NCBI GenBank assembly: GCA_031263875.1
Contig: JAISEX010000244.1
Coordinates: forward strand, 1-15,086
Length of the DNA stretch: 15,086 nucleotides
Direction of reading: 5' to 3'
From: Eubacteriales Family XIII. Incertae Sedis bacterium
GTDB lineage: Bacteria > Bacillota > Clostridia > Peptostreptococcales > Anaerovoracaceae
Shown: positions 1 through 7,070 of the stretch, piece by piece
Layout: every line of letters starts with the position of its first letter
Position numbering within the stretch: position 1 is the stretch's first letter
Notes under the pieces: model-generated
Told to the model about the DNA's origin: nothing
The model's input: only the letters and a program-made list of their open reading frames with translations
Database searches by the model: none
Translations under genes and position numbers: made by a program

Positions 1-202
1 AAGTGAGCGGAGGAATGAGCGAAGCGAATGTTGCCTCACGGAAAGAAATAGACTAAGAAGCAAGACGGTTATAGTAGGGCAGAAACACTTTTCATAAGGA
101 ATCTGTTTCGCAGGGCGGCAATTCACGCGCCGCATGAGCAGAAATGAGGCAAGTGTGAAATGCGTTTCACACGCCGCCGGAGGCAGTTCAATCTGTTTTG
201 CT

Positions 203-239
203 CGTTTTACGCGGCTGCGCCGCATTGTAATGTAAAACG
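203..239. repeat. Palindromic repeat unit, GTTTTAC/GTAAAAC type
   Basis: CGTTTTAC (203-210) pairs with GTAAAACG (232-239). Inside it GCGGC (211-215) pairs with GCCGC (219-223). The reverse complement of the palindrome at 1850-1880 has the same arms and a similar GCGGCT-rich core, which suggests a small repeat family. Confidence 0.5.
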
Positions 240-286
240 GGACAGCGAAGCGAGCGAAGTGAGCGGAGGAATGAGCGAAGCGAATG

Positions 287-408
287 TTGCCTCACGGAAA
301 GAAATAGACTAAGAAGCAAGACGGTTATAGTAGGGCAGAAACACTTTTCATAAGGAATCTGTTTCTGTAAGCGGCAATTCATTTGCCGCGCGAGCAGAAA
401 TGAGGCAA
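287..408 (+). promoter_or_regulatory. Candidate structured leader covering the jag ribosome binding site
   Basis: Pairing read by eye, no energies computed. The closing stem is 287-294 with 401-408 (8 bp). Inside are P2, CAGAAACA 336-343 with TGTTTCTG 360-367, and P3, GCGGCAA 371-377 with TTGCCGC 383-389. An alternative stem, TTTCTG 362-367 with CAGAAA 395-400, would exclude P2. The GAGG at 402-405 is the only plausible Shine-Dalgarno for the ATG at 414, and it lies in the closing stem, so folding could limit jag translation. It could instead be a mobile palindromic repeat that happens to end at the gene. Confidence 0.4.
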
Positions 409-413
409 AACCA

Positions 414-1367
414 ATGGAATACTCTGAAAAATGGGGAAAAGATGTAGACGAAGCCGTAAGATTGGCGCTTGAAGACCTCGGTCTGACTGAGGACGAGGTG
501 ATGGTGACCGTGCTCGAGGAGCCGGCAAAGGGATTTTTGGGTATTGGCAACAAGTTGGCAAAGGTTCGCGTTGAAAAGGTTCAGATCGAAAACGAGCCGA
601 CCGACGACGTTCCCTCCGGCAACCTTATCGCCAACGAGAGAAAGGGCGTCCGCGACTTACGCAAGAAGAATCGTCCGCAGCAGGGAAGCGGCAGTTCGGG
701 CGGAGGCGGCGGCCATCGCGAGGGCGGGAGCCATTCCCGTTACGGGCGCAATGACCGGAATGACCGTAACGACCGCGGTGAGCGTCATGATCGCGGCGAC
801 CGGAATGACCGTGGCGGTCATGGGCGGCGCAGGGAATACGAGCGGGAGGAGATCGATCTTTCCGAATTTGATTATTCCAATAAACCGCAGCTCAGCAAAC
901 GCCCCGAGGGTCTGGTGGAAATAGCGGAAAACGATACGACGGCTTTCCTGATCAGCGTTGCCGAAAAGATGAGCATTGACGTTGAAGTCAAGACGTATGA
1001 GAACGATGATTGCGTCTATTTCGAGGTGAGCGGGACCGACGCCGACGTGATGATCGGAAAGCGGGGGCAGACGCTTGACGCGATCCAGTATCTGACGAAT
1101 CTCGTCAATAATAAGGAACGGGAAGAATATAAGCGCGTCGTCATCGACATCGAGGGTTACCGCTCGCGCCGCGAAAAGGTGCTTGAAGGTCTTGCCGTGC
1201 GGCTTGCGGCGAAGGTTCGCCGGACGGGACGCAGCGTGAAACTCGAGCCGATGAATCCGTATGAGCGTAAGGTGATACACGCGACGCTGCAGGAAATCGA
1301 CGGCGTTACCACGAGAAGCGAGGGCGAGGAGCCGTATCGGAAAGTTGTTATAGAGCGGGAGAAATAA
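414..1367 (+). CDS. jag: Jag/KhpB-type RNA-binding protein
   Basis: This 317-residue protein has the full Jag layout. The Jag_N domain is at about residues 2-54 with the typical KGFLGIG motif. A KH domain lies around 178-245 with GKRG at 215-218. An R3H domain lies around 252-314, with R285 and H289 forming the R-x3-H pair. Family members are cytoplasmic RNA-binding proteins linked to control of cell elongation and division; in B. subtilis the gene follows spoIIIJ (yidC). It is longer than the usual ~200-260 residues because residues ~88-142 form a low-complexity linker: a Gly run, then repeated N-D-R and D-R-G triplets, strongly charged and probably disordered. The ATG at 414 has GAGG at 402-405, eight bases upstream. 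mnmE follows, as in other Firmicutes, but after an unusually long gap. Confidence 0.95.
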   Translation: MEYSEKWGKDVDEAVRLALEDLGLTEDEVMVTVLEEPAKGFLGIGNKLAKVRVEKVQIENEPTDDVPSGNLIANERKGVRDLRKKNRPQQGSGSSGGGGGHREGGSHSRYGRNDRNDRNDRGERHDRGDRNDRGGHGRRREYEREEIDLSEFDYSNKPQLSKRPEGLVEIAENDTTAFLISVAEKMSIDVEVKTYENDDCVYFEVSGTDADVMIGKRGQTLDAIQYLTNLVNNKEREEYKRVVIDIEGYRSRREKVLEGLAVRLAAKVRRTGRSVKLEPMNPYERKVIHATLQEIDGVTTRSEGEEPYRKVVIEREK

Positions 1368-1384
1368 ACCCCGTTTGGTTTTTT
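1366..1384 (+). terminator. Weak terminator-like stem after jag
   Basis: AAACC (1366-1370) can pair with GGTTT (1377-1381) over a six-base loop, followed by Ts to 1384. The stem is only 5 bp and overlaps the stop codon, so this is tentative. Confidence 0.25.
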
Positions 1385-1720
1385 GGCCGGGTAAGGTTTT
1401 GCGTGAGGTACGGCATAAACCCGTGAATGACGCAGCAGGCGGCATGATAAGGAAGTTTGGGCGCTCTTTTAGCCCGCAGCTTTTCTCGCGTATGCGGCGG
1501 GCCGGTTCGCCGGCAGAAGGACGAGTGTGCCGCGGACTTTGCCCGCGTGTGAGAAAGGCAGGGCCGTCATATTTTCGGCGAGGGCCGGAATGGGGACGAT
1601 GGCATGGAGGCTTGCGGGAGCTATGGCACGGAGCGCCGTTATGGGCTCAGCGTATGTCTGAATGGGTGACGATGATAAGGGAGCCGGAGCGAGGTACGAG
1701 CGGAGGCGACGCGCACGGTA

Positions 1721-1748
1721 GAGCACCACGGGCTGAAGCCCTGTGCTC
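1721..1748. repeat. Hairpin with GGGC-TGAA-GCCC apex
   Basis: The inner stem 1730-1733/1738-1741 is closed by a TGAA loop. The outer arm GAGCA (1721-1725) pairs with TGCTC (1744-1748), with small bulges between. It is the first of three hairpins in this gap sharing a GCTGAAGC core. Confidence 0.6.
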
Positions 1749-1758
1749 CTCGATGTGC

Positions 1759-1790
1759 GAGGTACGACGGAGCTGAAGCTCCTGTACCTC
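1759..1790. repeat. Hairpin with GGAGC-TGAA-GCTCC apex
   Basis: GAGGTAC (1759-1765) pairs with GTACCTC (1784-1790). GGAGC (1769-1773) pairs with GCTCC (1778-1782) around a TGAA loop. A further GAGGTACGA word at 1691-1699 looks like an unpaired half unit. Confidence 0.65.
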
Positions 1791-1830
1791 TGCCAAGGGA
1801 TAGGAGGGGTGCGGAGCAGCCGCGAAGCGG

Positions 1831-1889
1831 CCGGAGCCCCGCATGCTCTGTTTTACACTGTGGCTGAAGCCGCGTAAAACAGGCTCCGG
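1831..1889. repeat. Long compound palindrome with TGAA apex
   Basis: CCGGAGC (1831-1837) pairs with GCTCCGG (1883-1889). CTGTTTTAC (1848-1856) pairs with GTAAAACAG (1874-1882). GTGGC (1860-1864) pairs with GCCGC (1869-1873) around a TGAA loop. Bases 1838-1847 and 1857-1859 are left as bulges. It directly abuts the dispersed repeat starting at 1886. Confidence 0.65.
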
Positions 1890-1988
1890 TGGGGCACTCG
1901 GAAAAGAGGAGATCGTTTTTTGTAAATGCACGCGTGCAGAACGGTTTCCGGGCTGTGCGAAAATCATTCCCGTGTGCCCCATGCGCCC
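1886..1988 (+). repeat. Dispersed repeat, copy A
   Basis: This ~103-bp block matches the reverse complement of 11458-11557. Shared words, in order, are CCGGTGGGGCACTC, TTTTTGTAAATGC, CGCG, ATTCCCGTGTGCCC and CATGCGCCC; about two thirds of positions agree by eye. Single-base indels shift the reading frame inside the most conserved words (for example CCCC versus CCC before ATGCGCCC), so conservation is at the DNA or RNA level rather than of a protein, although both copies happen to be open in one frame. Confidence 0.7.
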
Positions 1989-2056
1989 ACATCAAAAAAC
2001 CGTAAATTACGACGCGCAGCAAGTTTTATGGCTCGTTGCGCTGCGTGGAGGCAGGT

Positions 2057-3436
2057 ATGAGTGAAACGATAGCCGCGATATCGTCGGCCCCGGGTGAGGG
2101 CGCGATAGGCGTGGTGCGGATCAGCGGTGACCGCGCGAAGGAGATTCTCGGCAGGCTGTTTTGCCCGGCGGGAAGCGATTTCGAGGAGAGAAAATTTTAT
2201 TACGGAACCATTCAAGAACCCTCGTCGAACTGCGTGATCGATGAGGTTCTTGCGGTCTATATGGCGGCGCCGCGCACCTATACACGGGAGGATGTGGCGG
2301 AAATTTACTGCCACGGAAGCTATCTCTCGGTAAAACGGATTCTGGAGGCCGTCCTTTTCTGCGGGGCTGTTCCCGCCGAACCCGGCGAGTTTACGAAGCG
2401 GGCTTTTTTGAACGGACGGATCGACCTTGCCCAAGCGGACGCGGTCATAGATGTTATTCGGGCGCGCACCGATTTGGCGCACACCGCCGCGGTGGGGCAA
2501 CTCGGCGGAAGGCTGTCGGAGCGGATTCGCGCAATACGTTCCGTGCTCGCGGACGCTCTCGCGGAAACGGTGGTGCATCTCGACTATCCCGATGAGGACG
2601 AGGATCCCGCTTCCGATAATTCGGCGGCGGTCCGTATTGCGAAAATGCTTGAGGGAGCGGCGGAGGAAATCCGCGAGCTGGTAGAAACCGCGGAGGCGGG
2701 ACGGATGGTTTGCGACGGGCTGAACGTGGTTATCGCGGGCAAGCCGAACGTCGGCAAATCTTCGCTGCTGAACGCCCTACTGAGGGAAACGCGCGCCATC
2801 GTATCGGACGTGCCCGGCACGACGCGCGACCGGATCGAGGAGTACGCCAACGTCCACGGCATCCCCGTGAAGTTTGTCGATACGGCCGGCATTCGCGATG
2901 CGGAAGGCGAGGTCGAACAGATCGGAATCGACATGGCGTTGGACGCGACGCGAGATGCGGACATCATACTTTTTCTCGTCGACGGCAGCGGGGGCATAGA
3001 CGACTATGATAAAAAAGTTGCGGCCCGGCTCGGCGGCAAAACGGCCGTTACCCTCGTTTCAAAATCTGACGCCTATCAAGTAATTAACTTGACAGATGCT
3101 GAAGCGCTTATTCCGGGTTCTCCTGTAATGTCCGTTTCCTCGGTAAGCGGAGCGGGGATCGCGGAACTCGAAAAGCATATCGCCGAGCTTGTTTTTGGCG
3201 GCGAGATATCGCCGGGCGAGCGGCTTCTCGTCACCAACGCGCGGCATAAAAATCTTTTGGTTCGGGCTTTGGCGGAGACCGAAAAAGCGGCGGGCGAACT
3301 TCGCTCGGGAGCGCCACTCGACTTCGCGGAAGTGGAGATGAGAGCCGCCTATGATTCGCTCGGAGAGATCATCGGGGAGACGGTGACCGACGATATTTTG
3401 GACCGGGTTTTCGAGAGATTTTGTGTCGGGAAATAA
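2057..3436 (+). CDS. mnmE: tRNA modification GTPase MnmE (TrmE)
   Basis: MnmE works with MnmG to build the 5-carboxymethylaminomethyl group on wobble uridine 34 of certain tRNAs, using methylene-tetrahydrofolate and GTP in the cytoplasm. The 459-residue product matches the family length. The N-terminal tetrahydrofolate-binding domain starts TIAAISSAPGEGAIGVVRIS. The G domain shows GKPNVGKSS at 228-236 (G1), DVPGTTRD (G2), DTAG at 275-278 (G3) and SKSD at 335-338 (G4, usually NKxD). The C-terminus ends FCVGK, with the conserved catalytic Cys. The ATG at 2057 is chosen over an in-frame TTG at 2036 because GGAGG (2047-2051) sits five bases before it and the family N-terminus begins there. mnmG follows after 195 bp. 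Confidence 0.97.
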   Translation: MSETIAAISSAPGEGAIGVVRISGDRAKEILGRLFCPAGSDFEERKFYYGTIQEPSSNCVIDEVLAVYMAAPRTYTREDVAEIYCHGSYLSVKRILEAVLFCGAVPAEPGEFTKRAFLNGRIDLAQADAVIDVIRARTDLAHTAAVGQLGGRLSERIRAIRSVLADALAETVVHLDYPDEDEDPASDNSAAVRIAKMLEGAAEEIRELVETAEAGRMVCDGLNVVIAGKPNVGKSSLLNALLRETRAIVSDVPGTTRDRIEEYANVHGIPVKFVDTAGIRDAEGEVEQIGIDMALDATRDADIILFLVDGSGGIDDYDKKVAARLGGKTAVTLVSKSDAYQVINLTDAEALIPGSPVMSVSSVSGAGIAELEKHIAELVFGGEISPGERLLVTNARHKNLLVRALAETEKAAGELRSGAPLDFAEVEMRAAYDSLGEIIGETVTDDILDRVFERFCVGK

Positions 3437-3528
3437 GGCGGATCGAGCTATGCAGGAGAACGATTTTTGCGAGCTGCGTTCCAGCTTGAGTGGCGGTCAG
3501 CGGCCGATTCGTGTGGCTGTTCGGTGAG

Positions 3529-3557
3529 GGATTACGGGTGGTTTACATAATTATAAT
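3529..3557 (+). promoter_or_regulatory. Possible promoter upstream of mnmG
   Basis: A consensus -10 hexamer TATAAT lies at 3552-3557 in an AT-rich stretch that contrasts with the GC-rich genes on both sides. The -35 at proper spacing (GGATTA, 3529-3534) is poor. TTTACA at 3542-3547 is too close to serve with this -10. Confidence 0.25.
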
Positions 3558-3631
3558 TACGTTAACACATATATTAAAAGAGAATCATTACGAAAGAAAC
3601 GGGTGAAAAACCTCAATATTGTTTAAATACG

Positions 3632-5962
3632 ATGAAAGATAAAACGATAGGAATAAAAAGCGAATATGACGTCATTGTGGTCGGCGCGGGCCATGCGGGT
3701 TGCGAGGCGGGGCTTGCCGCGGCGAGGCTCGGATGCCGCACATTGGTGCTGACCATCAGCCTTGAATCCGTGGCGCACATGCCGTGCAATCCGTCCATCG
3801 GCGGTACGGGGAAGGGGCAGCTCGTCAAGGAGATAGATGCGCTCGGCGGTGAGATGGGAATCGTCATCGACAAGACATTTATCCAGAGCAGGATGCTGAA
3901 TCGGACGAAGGGGCCGGCCGTCCATTCGCCGCGCGCGCAGGCCGACAAGCAGCGCTATCACGACGAGATGAAACTCACCCTTGAGCGGCAAAAAAATCTG
4001 GATCTTGTGCAAGGCGAAGTCGTGGAAATTCTCTTTGAAGAAGTGAATGAGAACGAGCGGGACGAGTCTTGTTCGGCGGGATCCAATCGGCGTGACGAGG
4101 GAGGAGCTGTCAAGCAAATTACTTGTCAGGAGGAGCGGGCCGGTGAAATTATCGAGAGGTTTGAAAACGAAAAAAGTGCGGGTGTAAATTTTCAAACGCA
4201 TATGTATGTCGGAGCGGTTATCGAAAAATCAGAATCCGATCGGCGTGACGAGAGAGGAGCTGTCAAGCAAATTACTTGTCAGGCGGAGCGGGCCGGTGAA
4301 ATTATCGAGGAGCCTGAAAACGAAAAAAACGTGGCTGTAAATTTTCAAGAGAATATAGTTTCGGGTGAGGTTATCGGAAAATCGGAAGCGGGTAAGATGC
4401 CGGCGGGAGATTCAAAATCGCGTCAACGTGTCTGCGGTGTGCGGACGAAATCGGGAACCGAGTACAAAGCGCGCGCCGTGATTCTCGCGACGGGAACGTA
4501 TCTCAACGCGCTCGTGCATGTCGGCGACCGCGCGTGGCACAGCGGCCCATCGGGTATGACGCCGTCGCTCGATCTCGCGGCCGCGCTTACCAAATCCGGC
4601 ATTCATTTACGCCGTTTTAAAACGGGAACGCCGGCGCGGGTGCTCGCGTCTTCTTTACGGTATGCGGAGATGCAGGAGCAAAAAGGCGACGAGGAGATCG
4701 CGCCGTTTTCGTTTATGAATGACAGTATCGCAGGCAACAAGATATCGTGTTGGCTTACGTGGACGAACGCAAAATCACACAAGATCGTGAGTGACAATAT
4801 CGAGAAGACGGCGCCGTATGGAGGGCATACGACGGGAGTCGGTCCGCGGTATTGTCTTTCGATCGAAGATAAGGTGAGCCGGTTTCCTGAGCGGGAACGG
4901 CATCAGATTTTTCTTGAGCCGGAGGGTCTGTCAACCGAAGAAGTGTATGTGCAGGGAATGAGCACCAGTTTGCCGGAGGAATTGCAGACGGATTTTTACC
5001 GCTCTATCGCGGGACTCGGCGAAGCGAAGTTTTCGCGTTTTGCGTATTCGATAGAATACGATTGTATCGATCCGACAAAGCTGAAAAAAAGTCTTGAGTA
5101 TCGGGAGCGTGATGGGCTCTTTTTTGCGGGCCAGATAAACGGCAGTTCCGGCTATGAGGAAGCGGCCGCGCAGGGTCTTATTGCCGGGGTCAATGCGGCG
5201 CGGAAAATTTCCGGCAAGATGTCGTGGACGCCGGATCGTTCCGAAGCATATATGGGGGTTCTGATAGATGATCTCGTGACGAAGGGCACGGAGGAGCCGT
5301 ACCGGATAATGACTTCGCGGGCGGAATTTCGCCTTGTTCTCCGACAGGATAACGCGGATCTGCGTTTGACCGGCAAAGGTTTCGAGTTGGGGCTTGCGAG
5401 TCCGGAGCGGCACGAGCGGTATTTGAAAAACAAACGCGATACCGAACATGAGATAAAAAGGCTGCGCGAAACGTATATATCGCGGCAAGCGGCGATGGAT
5501 CTGGTGAAACGCGTGGGCGAAAACGCGGGCGGCGATACCTCTCATAATGGAGAGAGCGGCTTTGCCGATAACAAGCCAGATGATTCTTCCGTGGGTGGGC
5601 GCATCAGCTACGCGGAGTTACTGAAGCGTCCCGAGATGACGTTGCGGTTACTTTCCGATGCGTTCGGGCCGTGGAACGACGTTTCGGCATACGCGAGGAC
5701 GCAAGCCGAGATCCAGATAAAATATGAAGGATACATCGTCAAGCAGGAGCGTCAGATCGAGAAGTTCCGAAAGCTCGAACACAAACTTATCCCGGAAAAC
5801 ATCGACTATTTTGCGCTGAACGGCCTGCGGAATGAGGCAAAGGAGAAGCTCGACGCCCTTCGCCCGGCGTCCGTCGGCGAGGCGGGACGCATATCAGGCG
5901 TGTCACCGGCGGATATCGGCGTATTGCTCGTGCATCTGGAACGCATAAACAGAACAAAGTAG
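3632..5962 (+). CDS. mnmG: tRNA modification enzyme MnmG (GidA) with a large insertion
   Basis: This is the FAD-dependent partner of MnmE in wobble-uridine modification. Family marks are the FAD-binding GAGHAG (18-23), the MPCNPSIGG motif with Cys52, KGPAVHSPRAQADK, GPRYCLSIEDK from 404, the GQINGSSGYEEAAAQG segment from 500, EPYRIMTSRAEFRLVLRQDNAD, and a C-terminal RISGVSPADIG helix region. At 776 residues it is ~150 longer than usual (~620-630). Residues ~138-266 replace a short beta-hairpin turn between VVEILFEE and VCGVRTKSG with a hydrophilic insertion containing two tandem 51-residue units. A second polar insertion covers ~630-657. All core motifs are intact on both sides, so the enzyme is probably functional. 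The ATG at 3632 has no clear Shine-Dalgarno, and no alternative start was found upstream in frame. Confidence 0.96.
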   Translation: MKDKTIGIKSEYDVIVVGAGHAGCEAGLAAARLGCRTLVLTISLESVAHMPCNPSIGGTGKGQLVKEIDALGGEMGIVIDKTFIQSRMLNRTKGPAVHSPRAQADKQRYHDEMKLTLERQKNLDLVQGEVVEILFEEVNENERDESCSAGSNRRDEGGAVKQITCQEERAGEIIERFENEKSAGVNFQTHMYVGAVIEKSESDRRDERGAVKQITCQAERAGEIIEEPENEKNVAVNFQENIVSGEVIGKSEAGKMPAGDSKSRQRVCGVRTKSGTEYKARAVILATGTYLNALVHVGDRAWHSGPSGMTPSLDLAAALTKSGIHLRRFKTGTPARVLASSLRYAEMQEQKGDEEIAPFSFMNDSIAGNKISCWLTWTNAKSHKIVSDNIEKTAPYGGHTTGVGPRYCLSIEDKVSRFPERERHQIFLEPEGLSTEEVYVQGMSTSLPEELQTDFYRSIAGLGEAKFSRFAYSIEYDCIDPTKLKKSLEYRERDGLFFAGQINGSSGYEEAAAQGLIAGVNAARKISGKMSWTPDRSEAYMGVLIDDLVTKGTEEPYRIMTSRAEFRLVLRQDNADLRLTGKGFELGLASPERHERYLKNKRDTEHEIKRLRETYISRQAAMDLVKRVGENAGGDTSHNGESGFADNKPDDSSVGGRISYAELLKRPEMTLRLLSDAFGPWNDVSAYARTQAEIQIKYEGYIVKQERQIEKFRKLEHKLIPENIDYFALNGLRNEAKEKLDALRPASVGEAGRISGVSPADIGVLLVHLERINRTK
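4085..4390 (+). repeat. Two tandem 153-bp units inside mnmG
   Basis: The unit starting at 4085 is repeated from 4238 with an offset of exactly 153 bp (51 codons), so the frame is kept. The first ~70 bp of the two units are almost identical and the distal part is more diverged. Each unit encodes GAVKQITCQ followed by ERAGEIIE and a VNFQ block. The units occupy MnmG residues ~152-253. Confidence 0.9.
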
Positions 5963-6059
5963 CGGACACGTGCGCGCGGGCGGCTGGAGATAAAAATAAG
6001 TGAGAAAACGCGTAAAATTACGGACTTGATTGCAATTAAACGATATTATAAATGTGGTA

Positions 6060-6863
6060 ATGAAAATGAATAATGAAAGTGAAAAATTACAGAGTTTGTT
6101 AGAGGAAAGAAGCGTGAGCGGAAGCGCTGCGGCGGAAGCGGCTGAAAAAATGCTCGCGTTTGAAGACCTGGTTCTTGAACGCAACCGGGTCATAAATTTG
6201 ACGGCGATAACCGAACGCGATGAATTTCTGACGAAGCACCTTATCGATTCGTGTTCTTGCTACGACTGGCCGGAGATTGACGCGGCTTCGCGCATTGTCG
6301 ACGTGGGCACCGGCGCGGGATTTCCCGGCGTGCCGCTGGCGATCCTTTACCCCGCGAAAAAATTTACGCTCATCGATTCTCTGGGGAAGCGAACGCAATT
6401 TATAGAAGATGCGGTCGAAGCGCTGGGCATGACGAATATACAGGTTTTTCATATGCGCGCCGAGGACGCCGGCAGAGATAATACTTTGCGCGAGAAGTTT
6501 GATCTCTGTGTAACGCGCGCCGTTGCGTCCCTCTCCGTGCTCGAAGAATATTGCTTGCCGCTGCTGAAAGTTGGCGGTTATCTGTATGCGTATAAGACAA
6601 AACAGGCGGAAATCGAACTGCCGGAGGGCAAACTCGCGCGGCAGCTTACGGGCGGCGCCGGCGTTGCGGAATCAAGAGCCATCGACATTTTTGGGCTAAA
6701 ACCCACAGAAAACGGTGCATTTATGGCGAAACAAAACGCTCCGAATGACAGTTATCGCGATGATGCGGCACTCTCTCGCAGAATTTTTGTTATCCGAAAA
6801 GAGCGCCCGACACCGCGAGATTATCCGCGAAAGGCCGGAATTCCAACAAAAATACCCTTATAA
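6060..6863 (+). CDS. rsmG: 16S rRNA (guanine-527-N7)-methyltransferase RsmG (GidB)
   Basis: RsmG uses S-adenosylmethionine to methylate G527 in the 530 loop of 16S rRNA. The protein has the family N-terminal helices ending in NRVINLTAI, then TKHLIDS. The SAM-binding loop IVDVGTGAGFPGVPLAIL spans roughly residues 78-95, followed by FTLIDSLGKRTQF, the AED motif, CVTRAVASL and the C-terminal R-KAG-P-K-PL ending. Length (267) is slightly above typical because of polar residues near 210-230. The start is uncertain: an open TTG lies at 6030, GTG at 6054, ATG at 6060 and ATG at 6066, none with a strong Shine-Dalgarno. I chose 6060. It follows mnmG by ~100 bp, as in most Firmicutes. Confidence 0.95.
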   Translation: MKMNNESEKLQSLLEERSVSGSAAAEAAEKMLAFEDLVLERNRVINLTAITERDEFLTKHLIDSCSCYDWPEIDAASRIVDVGTGAGFPGVPLAILYPAKKFTLIDSLGKRTQFIEDAVEALGMTNIQVFHMRAEDAGRDNTLREKFDLCVTRAVASLSVLEEYCLPLLKVGGYLYAYKTKQAEIELPEGKLARQLTGGAGVAESRAIDIFGLKPTENGAFMAKQNAPNDSYRDDAALSRRIFVIRKERPTPRDYPRKAGIPTKIPL

Positions 6864-6973
6864 TGCGTAATGCTATCGGGTTTGTTCCTCTGGTTTTGGG
6901 AAAATAACGCGCACAGAGCAAGGATTGTCATAGGTGAACCGTTCTGAGTGTGGCGGGAAGCAGTAAATAAGCA

Positions 6974-7000
6974 CTCGTAATTTCTTGTTTTTCTTACGAG
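6974..7000 (+). terminator. Weak hairpin after rsmG, possible terminator
   Basis: CTCGTAA (6974-6980) pairs with TTACGAG (6994-7000) over a 13-base T-rich loop, followed by a moderately T-rich CGTTGTTATT. It lies about 110 bp after the rsmG stop. The stem is AT-containing and no clean U tract follows, so it is tentative. Confidence 0.3.
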
Positions 7001-7070
7001 CGTTGTTATTAAATCTTTGAACTGCCGAAATTAATATCGCCCATACGATTTGAGTAGGGTTTGATCACTG

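Larger units (their letters stand above)
1..408. repeat. 256-bp-period direct duplication upstream of jag
   Basis: Bases 1-152 recur at 257-408 with a constant offset of 256. By eye there are 10 mismatches, all inside 110-135 (366-391 in the second copy). Identity stops exactly at 152/408, the right end of an 8-bp inverted repeat (TTGCCTCA at 31-38 and 287-294; TGAGGCAA at 145-152 and 401-408). The left end of copy 1 may lie outside the window. Both copies are rich in stop codons in the + frames, so I read them as non-coding. The spacer holds a perfect hairpin (GTGTGAAA 153-160 / TTTCACAC 165-172) and a run of GAGCGAAG-like words at 245-283. Confidence 0.9.
1368..2056. other. Palindrome-rich intergenic region between jag and mnmE
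   Basis: About 690 bp with no open frame that resembles a protein. Besides the listed repeats there are perfect short hairpins at 1501-1514 (GCCGG, loop TTCG, CCGGC) and 1819-1831 (GCCGC, loop GAA, GCGGC). The region 1400-1690 is GC-rich with no recognised element. The mnmE Shine-Dalgarno GGAGG is at 2047-2051. Confidence 0.7.

Noticed and set aside
15..56. 13-codon mini-frame after a GGAGG, repeated at 271
   Set aside because: The GGAGG is only one base from the ATG, too close for normal initiation, and the peptide has no recognisable feature.
657..1445. 262-residue minus-strand open frame over jag
   Set aside because: Shadow of the clearly real jag gene; low-complexity Ala/Val/Thr stretches mirror the Arg/Asp repeat on the other strand.
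2036..2056. TTG start extending MnmE by seven residues
   Set aside because: The ATG at 2057 has an ideal GGAGG and matches the family N-terminus.
1843..2064. 73-codon frame whose translation resembles that of the minus strand at 11399-11590
   Set aside because: The resemblance comes from the dispersed DNA repeat. Single-base indels change the frame inside the conserved words, so a conserved protein is unlikely.
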